From positions 283,289,395-283,353,394 of the forward strand of contig CM022298.1 in the NCBI GenBank assembly GCA_011799875.1: 64,000 bases of DNA. Reading direction: 5' to 3'. The stretch is from Thinopyrum elongatum. Lineage: Eukaryota > Streptophyta > Magnoliopsida > Poales > Poaceae. A program made the position numbers and the translations under genes. The notes beneath the pieces are model-generated. The model did no database searches and was not told where the DNA came from. It was given only the letters and a program-made list of their open reading frames with translations. Position 1 is the first letter of the stretch. Each line of letters opens with the position of its first letter. Below, piece by piece: positions 22,347-32,245 of this stretch.

Positions 22347-25300
22347 ATGGCCAAATCCTTTTATTCCTGTAACTGGGTTCAATCCCGGGTTACAGAAGAA
22401 GAACTGAACGGGTATGTTGCAACCGATGCTTTAGCGAAAAAGGAAGACATCAACTGGAGAGCCCCCGGTCCAGAAAATCTTCCTGAGCCCAAGGATGGGG
22501 AAGTGATCGTTTTTGTTGATCATCTGAGTCGAGGGTTCAGCCCTCCCGGATCAAAAAAAATTCGTGACGTGCTTCACTTCTTCCAACTTCACCCTCAAGA
22601 TATTGGGCCTAACTCCGTGTACAATATTTGCAATTTTCAAGTGTTTTGTGAAGCCTACCTGCAAGAAGAGCCCACAGTCGACCTGTTCAGAGATTTCTTC
22701 TATTTAAACCTCTGTACTGAATTTACGGATGGGGCCAATACTGAACTTGGCGGGGTTTCAATTCAGAAGAGAAAAGATGTCAGCTTCCCTCACGCTAAGC
22801 ATCATAGCCATCCCAAAGATTGGAATCAAACTTGGTTCTATTGCCAAGATACATCTCCAGCTGGCGAGATCCTCTGCCAGGTTACCGTGCTCATCGGCTT
22901 ACCGATGCACATCCATTCCCCCAAAGACTCAATGCAAAGGAACGGTCCAAATATGCACCACAGCTTTCAAAGCTCAGAGCCTTTGTGGCAAACGGTTTGA
23001 CAGGCATTGATTTTGTCCGTTGCTGGGTATCCTGGAGCATTTTGCCTTTAAGCCGTCGCTCCGGTTTAATGTGTGAGTACACAGGGGATGTGAAAGACCC
23101 TCAACGCCACACTGATATTCAGCCGACTGATGCTGAAATTACTGAATCTGTCAAGAAGATGTTGGATGAACCGGTGACCGACTGTAGCAAAACAGGACTT
23201 AGTCCTTTTTGCGCTTCAAATAAACCGCCAGCTGTAAGAATTGCCCCACTCCTGCTTTAATCCATATTCTTAATAGTCCCTTATGATTTTTTTAATCTTT
23301 AAACAGGGTGATGATTCGTTCTGGAAGAAGAAACCGCAGGATAAACCGGCCAAAATACCTCGTGTCAAGACCATGGTCAACAAGAAGCCCGCTAAGAAGA
23401 AAAACACCGAGCCTACCGAGTTAAACATTGACGATGATAATCCGGAGTCAGAGGTAGAACTTGATTCACTTGGCTCTTTTTTCATACATCTCATTGACGA
23501 TGATTTTTATCAGGACGACGCAGAAGCTAGCCGCGCAAACGACATAGAGGTAACTATTCTCTCATCCGGTTCAGAACCTCTACCCACACAGAAAACCCGA
23601 CAAGCAAGCCGGAAAATAAGATTTTCTCACCACCTAGCTTACTTGGATCCAAACTTTCTTTTGAAGAAGCAGCAACACGAAGCTCGCCGCACAACCCGGC
23701 ATAGCGGCCATGTGGTCACTTCTTCCGGTTTACCGAACTGGCCAGTTCGTAAACGCCACCCAGAGGTCTCTTCTATTTCTGACACATCTTATCCCAAGGC
23801 GGGCTATTTCCGACAACCTCTTAATCCGCCTGATTCAAACTATTAGGGAACTTCCCATTCATCCTCTGGCGAGTCCACAGGGACACAAATTCCAACCCTC
23901 AAAACTGTTCCTGGGTGAGCATTTTTAACTAGCCCCTTATACCTTATGCTTGATCATTATACTAACCTATTATTTGCGTCTCTGTCAGAGCCAAGGCCAG
24001 ACCCAGTAAAAAGGCCAAATTGAACAAACCGGCTGATGACAGCGCGCCAACTGATCCGGAAAAGAACCCAAAATAGTTTGAACCAAATACTGAAGCTATT
24101 CTTGATAATCCGCCACCGCAAGATCATGAAACCTTTGTTGAATAGATGGAGATTGATCCGATGGGTCATGCTGATAAACCGCCAAGCCCAACTAAGGCTG
24201 CTGATGATAAAGCCGACGATGTTGTAGTTACCGGTGTCGGGTATACAGCCCCAGGCAACCCCACTGTTCTGTCAAAACATAGTGCCAAAGAAGAATTTTC
24301 TGCTGTTGACAAGGGCAAGTGGAAGGTGGACTTGGAAAGCTATGCCCACCTCGGCGCCCAAGATATTCATTCTGGATTTTTAAACCATTTGCACACAAGC
24401 CGTGATTATGAAGTCAGTTTACTGAACATGATGAAGGAGCGATATGAGGTAAATGCTGTTAACTCTGCATAAATATTCTTCCCTTAGCCGCCAAGTTTAC
24501 TGGACATAAAAGAATAGAATGTTCTGCAAACTTTCAAGAACCATATAGATCAACTCCACTAGCCCGCAAGGGCCGGTTTATAATGTCAATATGAACCGGG
24601 ACTTTAGAATAATAACTCTTCAATTTCGCCTGTGTAGCCCCCAAGGGTCGACTTAACAAATATGTTAAGTTGAGACTAATTATGCTGTAAGGCTCAAAAT
24701 TCTTACTTAGGACCTTTATAATCCGGTTGACCATCAAGCTGATAGTTGTTATGTGCTTGGGACTTGTAATTTTTTTTTTGATAAGAAGCAATAGACATTA
24801 GCCCCCAAGTGCCAAGTATATTACTTGTTATGTGCTTGGGACTTTGAATATGCACTGCTATCTAATTAATTACCTGTCTCTTGCAGGCTGATCTTAACAA
24901 GAAGGAATCTCAAATCACCGACCTTCAAGAAAATATCAAGTCGCAACAAGCCGAGACCTCCAAAGCCAAGGAAGAACTGACCAGTGCCTTAACAGCAATG
25001 GAAAAACTGAAGGAGAGCTTTAAGAACGAGCGGGCAGGTTGGAATACAGAAAAGTCAACTCTGCTGAAGAGGGCTGAGGATGCTGAGGCTGCCCTTAGTC
25101 CGGTAGCTGAGGAGCTGACTGGCTTGAAACAACAAATAAATGCCATGACCGCTGCCGTATTTGGTAAATAACTTCTTCATAAGCTTTGAACATGTATTAT
25201 GTAAGAGACTGCCGGTTTACCGATGTTTTTGATGATGCAGGAACTCGCATTGCTCATCTTGGCTCAGATATGCGGCAAAAACTGAAAGCCGCCTATACAC

Positions 25301-25896
25301 TTGTAGAGCAATTATATACCGGCGTACAACGGGTTATCTGCACAGCTTCCCATAATAAACCGCCCCCAACCTTGATCAAGGATACGTTGGAAAGGCTGGC
25401 GATGATGCCTGCACGGTTTGAAGAGCTAAAGAAGTTAGCTGCCAGGGCGGGTGCTCTTACTGCACTGACTCGGGCCAAAGCTTGGATATCTGATCTTGAT
25501 CCAGCCGATGTGGGAAACGGCTACCCGAGCATAAAGGAGGACGGGTCAGAGTTTAATAACGATGACCTCAGAGCCTTGACGAGGGAAATGCGCCCATTGG
25601 CTAGCAAATTGGCTGAAGAAACCGATCTTTCACATTATCAGTCGATTTATGATGCCAACAACAAGAGAGTTAACGCGCCAACTTATGATGCTCCAAATCT
25701 TATTCCTCCAATCCGTAAGCATACCTATGCCCCTGATGTTGACCCCTCCATACTTATAAGTGATGAAGCTATATTCAAGGCCTTAACTGGGATCGATTGG
25801 ACCACCATTGCCTTCCAGCCACTGGGTAGAGAGGAGGAAGATGAACCGGCGCTGGACGATCCGCAACCTTCAAGTCAGCCAGGCCAGGACTCGTAA
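22347..25896 (+). pseudogene. Antisense multi-exon gene of element B ('putative gypsy type transposon' domain)
   Basis: Five exons are readable by comparison with A: 22347-23233, 23307-about 23910, 23989-24448, 24887-25163 and 25241-25896, all bounded by GT-AG. Exon 1 carries the conserved domain (VIVFVDHLSRGFSPPGSKK, NICNFQVFCEAYL). Exon 4 is a strong coiled coil (about 92 residues, Lys/Glu/Ala heptads). Exon 5 ends at a TAA with an acidic tail. Damage includes a one-base deletion frameshift near 22870, a stop at 23844 in exon 2, and stops near 24074 and 24142 in exon 3. Exons 4 and 5 are fully open. Exon structure and protein-level similarity between A and B indicate a real gene of the element. 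Its role is unknown; a regulator or capsid accessory is speculation. Confidence 0.68.
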
Positions 25897-27097
25897 ACCG
25901 GAGGCCGGTTTAGCAGCTGCTTTCTTCAAGACTTGTTAAAACAACTATTCTTTTGGGCACCAAACGCCTTGTAATAGGCTAGCTTAAACACTTGTTCTGC
26001 TATGCCATCGTGCATATTTACTTTGCATGACACTGCTAATCCACCATGTTAAGATATGCCACTTATGCTTATAATATTAACAATGTGGAATCTGCTCCTG
26101 CATGCAACGGATTAAAGGTGTCCTGGCGGTTTACCGCTGGACGGGTCATAACGCCCAATATAAAACCATGGAAACTAACATAGTTTATACCCAAGGCTGG
26201 ACTTTCAGAATAACCAAATTTGAAATATATCATACCTGTGATATTTGATCACACTGTTGGTTTACCAAACCGGTGTAGTAAGGGGGAGAACCCAAACTTT
26301 GAGCACTGGTAATTACCATAGATTGCTTGGCTTATGAACAAAACCAGGCCGGGTTAATAAACACCGGATATTATCTTATCTCATACTGGCGACTTATAGT
26401 CAAAAGCCAGGCCGGGTTAATAAACACCGGATGAATTATGATCATAAAGCATTATAAGCCTCATCAAATAAACCTCAAAAACTGTGGAATAAAACAAACA
26501 AAAAAATGAGGCTTTTCATGGGCTGCCAGGCCGAAAATCGAGTGCTTTCACGGGCCGCACAGCCACTGAGTTAAACCTATATACAAACCTTATAAGATGG
26601 ACCTCACATAACCAATCGTCATTTTAACTTTGACAAGTTCAGGGTCTGTATAAGATTGACTTGTCAAACGTTCGGCGGGTCATTCCAGGAGTGGCTTACT
26701 TAAAAAGGCAGGATAACCCGGGGTTTTAGGTGAATACACCTGGCTTCCAAGCCTAGCTTTTAAGCCTATTACAAGGGTTATACAAACTCTTTGTTCTTTA
26801 GAATCAAGGAGCCCCCAAGTAATATTTTTGAGCTGTGCTCAAGGGGCACCTATGTTTGAGCTGTGATTTTGCAACAGACTCTCTTTGGTACCTTTAACCT
26901 GGGTAGCAAGCCCCCAAGTTTTTTTTTCAGTTAGCTTATAAGCCGGTTCAAAGGGTAATCATAACTTCGCTCATAAGCCGGAAGCCCCCAAGTAATGAAA
27001 GACTCATTAAGAAAAAACGACAGAGGCCCTGCTTTAGCAGGGGTGCCGATTTAATATATACATTGTCAAAAATATGTACATCAGAAGAGCCAATGGC
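25897..27097. other. Spacer between antisense gene and integrase end in element B
   Basis: No gene is visible. A near-duplicate phrase CCAGGCCGGGTTAATAAACA occurs twice (about 26345 and 26407), and AGCCCCCAAGT recurs several times. It corresponds to 14121-15784 in A but lacks the 48-bp array. Confidence 0.5.
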
Positions 27098-28588
27098 TCA
27101 GGTGTAGTAAGGCCGAAGATGGGCAATATTCCACGGCCGACGAGTCTCCTCCTCCGACGTGCGTGAGTCCTTGTGGTCTCGAACATCAATAAGGTAGTAT
27201 GACCCGTTGTTCAGATTCTTGCTGACCAAAAAGGGTCCTTCCCAAGGTGGGGATAACTTGTGCATATCAGTCTGATCCTGGATAAGCCGGAGCACTAAGT
27301 TGCCTTCTTGAAAGGTTCTGGTCTTGACCTGACGGCTGTGATAACGACGTAGATCTTGCTGGTAAATCGCCGAACGAGCCGCTGCGAGATCACGCGCCTC
27401 ATCTAACAGGTCAAATGCATCCTGACCTGCCTTTTCATTATCAGCTCCAACGTAAGCCGCCACCCGGGGTGAATCGTGATGGATGTCACTGGGGAGAACC
27501 GCCTCTGCTCCATAAACCATGAAAAAAGGCGTGTAACCCGTAGATCTGTTGGGCATTGTGTTGATGCTCCATAGCACCGAGGGTAACTCCTCTACCCAAC
27601 AACTCGGCGTCCTCTGTAAGGGAACCATAAGCCGGGGCTTGATGCCTCTCAGGATCTCTTGACTGGCTCTCTCAGCTTGACCATTAGATTGGGGCTGAGC
27701 CACTGACGATACATCAAGCTGGATATGCTCATGTTGACAAAATTCTTTCATAGCACCCTTGGAGAGATTAGTGCCATTGGCTGTTACAATGCTGTGTGGA
27801 AAGCCAAAATGGAAGATCACCTTTTTCATGAATTGAACCGCCATTGCTGCATCACACTTACTGACTGGCTCTGCCTCTACCCACTTAGTGAATTTATCAA
27901 CCGCCACCAAGAGGTGGGTCTTCTTATCCTTGGACCTCTTAAAAGGTCCAATCATATCAAGCCCCCAAACTACAAACGGCCAAGTGATTGGAATCATTCT
28001 CAACTCCTGAGCCGGAACATGAGCTCGACGTGAAAACTTCTGACAACCGTCACATTTTTTGACCAAGTCCTCAGCATCAGCATGAGTCGTCAGCCAATAA
28101 AAACCATGACGAAAAGCCTTGGCTACAAGAGATTTAGAGCTGGCGTGATGACCACAATCTCCTTCATGGATCTCACGCAGAATCTCACAACCTTCTTCAG
28201 GAGAAACACAACGCTGAAACGCCCCGGTAACACTGCAATGGTGCAGCTCTCCATTGACAATTGTCATTGACTTGGACCGCTGGGTTATTTGCCTGGCCAA
28301 GGTTTCATCCTCAGGTAACTCGCCCCGGGTCATATATGCCAAATATGGAACTGTCCAATCAGGAATAACATGAAGAGCCGCCACCAACTGAGCTTCTGGG
28401 TCCGGAATAGCCAAATCCTCCTCTGTAGGTAACTTGACCGACGGGTTATGCAAAACGTCAAGAAAGACATTAGGTGGCACCGGTTTACGTTGAGAACCCA
28501 ACCGGCTTAAGGCATCAGCTGCTTCATTTTTCCTCCGATCAACATGCTCAACTTGATAACCCATGAAGTGACCAGCAATAACATCCAC
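27098..28588 (-). pseudogene. Integrase (and end of archaeal-type RNase H) of element B, catalytic Asp lost
   Basis: It starts with the last part of the extra RNase H (VEHVDRRKNEAADALSRLG). The zinc region follows (HEGDCGHHASS, CDGCQK), then core motif 1 GLDMIGPF with its Asp. Motif 2 reads SIVTANGTN, where A has SIITDNGTN: the second catalytic Asp is Ala. The third residue is present in QPQSNGQAERA. The C-terminus runs through FQEGNLVLRLIQ and LSPPWEGPF to WNIAHLRPYYT, so the 3' end of the polyprotein is full length. The Asp to Ala change alone should abolish integration activity. Confidence 0.88.
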
Positions 28589-28591
28589 CTC

Positions 28592-29065
28592 TCATCGATA
28601 AGCCGCCATGAGGGGATCCTTAGAATCCCAAGTACCAGAGACTTGTTGAGCCACCAAATCTGAGTCACCAAAGCACCTTACCTGGCTTAAGTTCATCTCC
28701 TTAGCCATCCGAAGGCCATGGAGCAAGGCCTCATATTCAGTTGCATTGTTAGTGCAAGGGAACATCAAACGGAGAACATAACAAAATTTATCACCTCGAG
28801 GGGAAGCAAGCACAACTCCGGCCCCCGAGCCCTCCAATTGCCTGGACCCATCAAAGTGAATAGTCCAATACGTGTTATCTGGTTTTTCCTCAGGCATCTG
28901 CAGCTCTGTCCAGTCATTGATGAAATCCACCAGTGCTTGAGACTTGATGGCCGTGCGAGCCATATACTTCAAACCATGAGGCCCAAGTTCAATGGCCCAT
29001 TTGGCAACCCGGCCTGTTGCTTCCCTGTTTTGTATGATATCTCCTAAAGGAGCAGAGCTAACCAC
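28592..29065 (-). pseudogene. Archaeal-type RNase H of element B
   Basis: Motifs are YWTIHFDGSRQLEGSGAG, CTNNATEYEALLHGLRMAKE and VRCFGDSDLVAQQ. It ends at TGA (28592-28594), where A has CGA; this is a C-to-T change at a CpG, in the same frame as the integrase ORF that follows. Confidence 0.85.
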
Positions 29066-29080
29066 AGTAATGGGGTGACC

Positions 29081-30295
29081 CTAAAATAATTGCTTAAGCT
29101 TCCGACTTGCCATGAAAACCCCATATACAAGCTTCTGCCAATGTGGGTATCTCTGCTTGGACTCAATAAGCACTTCGCTGATATAATAAACCGGCCGTTG
29201 AACCGGATATTCCTTGCCTGCCTCTTTCCTTTCAACCACAATAGCCACACTGACAGCCCGGCTATTAGCAGCCACATATAACAACAGCGGCTCCTTATCA
29301 ACGGGCGCAGCTAGGACCGGCAGCTCAGCCAGCTGCTTCTTAAGCGCCTCAAATGCCTCATTAGCAGCGTCACTCCAGACGAAGTCATCTGTCTTTTTCA
29401 TCATCTGATACAAAGGGATGGCCTTCTCACCGAGGCGGCTTATGAACCGGCTTAGCGCCGCAATACGACCCGCCAGACATTGAACATCATTGATACACGC
29501 CGGTTTAGCCGGAGAAGTAACGTCTTTGATCTTCTCCGGATTATCTTCAATGCCCCTGTTAGACACCAGAAAGCCCAAAAGCTTGCCCGCCGGCACACCA
29601 AAAACACACTTGGCCGGATTAAGCATCATCTTATAAACTCGGAGATTATCAAAGGTTTCCTTCAAGTCATCTATCAACGTCTCCTTCTTTCTGGATTTCA
29701 CCACAATATCATGCACATAAGCATGAACATTGCGTCCAATCTGATTATGAAGACAATTCTGCACACATCGCTGGTAAGTCGCCTGGGCACTCTTGAGCCC
29801 AAAAGGCATAGACACATAGCAGAAGGCTCCAAAGGGAGTTATGAAAGCTGCCTTCTCCTGGTCCTTAACTGCCATCTTGATCTGATGATAACCAGAATAA
29901 GCATCCAAAAAACTCAAACGCTCACAACCCGCCGTAGCATCAATAATCTGATCAATACGAGGGAGAGAAAAAGGATCAGCCGGACAAGCCTTGTTTAAAT
30001 CCGTGTAGCCCACACACATGCACGAAGTGCCGTTCTTCTTAAGTACCAGCACCGGGTTAGCCAACCACTCAGGATGAAAAACTTCAACAATAAACCCAGC
30101 CGCCAAGAGCCGGGCTACCTCCTCACCAATGGCCTTACGCCTTTCTTCATTGAAACGACGAAGAAACTGCTTGACCGGTTTAAACTTGGGATTAATATTG
30201 AGAGTGTGCTCAGCGAGTTCCCTCGGTACACCTGGCATGTCAGAAGGTTTCCATGCAAAGATGTCCCGGTTCTCACGGATGAACTCGATGAACAC
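29081..30295 (-). pseudogene. Reverse transcriptase/RNase H of element B, YVDD box mutated
   Basis: This is a 404-residue open stretch. It runs from IFAWKPSDMPGVPRELAEH through VLKKNGTSCMCVGYTDLNKA and FLDAYSGYHQIKM to the catalytic box, which reads AYVHDIVVKSRKKE: the first Asp of YVDD is His. The RNase H start follows (FVWSDAANEAFEALKKQL). A second substitution (VDY to VGY near the start) separates it from A. It ends at TAG at 29081. RT activity is not expected from this copy. Confidence 0.88.
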
Positions 30296-30301
30296 GCTTT
30301 C

Positions 30302-31114
30302 CTATTTTGGATCCATATTAGCACTGATGCTGAACTGCTTGGATGAATCGCCAGGAACAAAATCAACCATCTTAGTGTCATCTGCCGATTTAAACTTCAA
30401 AACCAGATCATGCTCTGTAGTTGGTTTTTTCAAAGATGTCATATCCGCCAGGTCAACATTGTCCTTGTAAAATTTTAACTCCTCCGTTGCACAAACCGAC
30501 TCAGCATAAGCCGCATCACCCACTTCACATTCCAAGGCTATCTTTCGGCTCCCATGTACTGTGATGGTCCCCTTGTAACCCGACATCTTGAGCTGCAGAT
30601 AAACATAACAAGGCCGTGCCATGAACTTGGCATAAGCCGGCCGTCCAAACAGAGCATGATACGGGCTGTGAATTTTGACTACTTCAAAGGTCAATGTCTC
30701 TGACCTAGAGTCATGATCATCTCCAAAGGCAACCTCCAGAGCTATCTTACCAACAGGGTACGCCGACTTACCAGGCACCACACCATGGAAAACTATATTC
30801 GACGGTTTAAGATTTTTATCTGTCAACCCCATGCGACGGAAAGTTTCGTAATAAAGGATATTGATGCTGCTCCCTCCGTCCATGAGTACCTTGGTAAACT
30901 TATACCCTCCAACCTGGGGTGCAACCACCAATGCTAGGTGACCCGGATTATCAACTCGGGGCGGGTGATCTTCCCGACTCCACACGATGGGCTGCTCAGA
31001 CCAGCGCAAGTAACGGGGAACCGCCGGTTCAACGGCGTTCACTGCCCTTTTATGAAGCTTCTGATCCCGTTTGCATAGATTTGTGGTGAAGACGTGGTAC
31101 TGCCCACTATTCAA
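30302..31114 (-). pseudogene. Gag tail and protease of element B, ending at an amber codon
   Basis: It contains YHVFTTNLCKRDQKLHKRAV, the protease motif VLMDGGSSINILYYETFRRM, and a conserved PYHALFGRPAYAKFMA block. It ends at TAG (30302-30304) in the context DPK-stop-ESVFIEF, the same place as in element A. Frame and spacing are continuous with both neighbours. Confidence 0.8.
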
Positions 31115-31204
31115 CTGCTTTGGGTTACTCTGATACCCAGATTGCTGCTGCTGATTCCCCTGACCTGACTGTTGATGGTAGCCACCCTGATTGCCTTGAT
31201 TGCC

Positions 31205-32242
31205 CTAATTACCTTGGAATCCAGAACTAGAACCGCAACCGCCGTAACCCGGCCCATGAGAACTGGACCCTGAACCACCACCCGGTCCATGATTATCTTG
31301 AAAAATATTGGAATTTTTATACTCCTTCATGATGTAGCAATCCTTCCAGAGGTGGCCAGACGGTCTTTCTCGCGTCCAATGCCTTGGGCAGGGCTGATTT
31401 AGCATCTGCTCAAGATTAAAGCCTGACCCTTTGGCCCGTGGGGGCGGTTTAGCTTTACGACGCTGGCCATTATTCTGTGCGTTGGTGTTAGCCATAAAGT
31501 CCAAACTATTATCAGCTTTGTGCTTACCATTGCCTCCCTGATTCGCCGGATTATGCTGCTGTCCTCTGGTGCTGCTGCTCTTCTTTCCCTTTCCCGGCTT
31601 GTCATCATCAGACTTGGGGTCCTTGGTACCATCAGAGTCAGCGTACTTAACCAGAGCCGTCATCAGCTCTCCCATGTCATTGAAGTGGCGCTTGAGCCGA
31701 CCCAACTTCTGCTTAAGAGGCGTAAACCGGCAATTCTTCTCCAACATTATGACCGCTGAACCGGCATTGATGCGATCCGATGAATGTAAGATGGTCGAAA
31801 CCCGACGCACCCAATGGGTTGTGGACTCACCCTCTTCTTGGACACAGGCATCCAGATCCACAATTGACATAGGCTGCTTGCACGTATCTTTGAAATTCTG
31901 GATAAACCGGGCCTTTAACTCGGCCCATGACCCAATGGAGTTGGCAGGGAGCCCCTTCAACCAAGTGCGAGTCGTTCCATCCAACATCAGGGGGAAATAT
32001 TTAGCACATGCCGCATCGCTAACATCTAGCAATTCCATGGCCATCTCCTAACTCTCGATCCATGCTTCAGGAGGTAAATCGGCTGTATAGTTAGGCACCT
32101 TGCGAGGGCCCTTAAAATCCTTGGGCAGACGCTCATTACGTATGGCCGGCACTAAACATGGCACGCCCAAATTCCTAAAGGTTACACCTGGCTCCACCGA
32201 AGTTGTCGGACGAACCGGAGAAGGTTGTCGGACGAACCGGAG
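31205..32242 (-). pseudogene. gag: Gag middle and C-terminal part of element B
   Basis: The capsid-like gag domain reads MELLDVSDAACAKYF, TTRTWLKGLPANSIGSW and FIQNFKDTCKQPMSIVDLDA. Then come KQKLGRLKRHFNDMGEL, the C/H segment GHLWKDCYIMKEYKN and a Gly/Ser-rich tail. A stop at 31205-31207 (TAG) separates it from the protease block in the same frame. Upstream (32045-32242) the frame continues with a stop near 32047 until element E interrupts. The N-terminal half is at 44783-45886. Confidence 0.83.
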
Positions 32243-32245
32243 AAG
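32201..32245. repeat. 22-bp tandem duplication at the B/E junction
   Basis: GTTGTCGGACGAACCGGAGAAG occurs twice in direct succession, immediately before the first base of element E. It abuts the truncated 5' end of E's LTR, with AAG microhomology to the missing LTR sequence (40447). Element A's equivalent region (about 46490-46550) is not duplicated. Confidence 0.8.
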
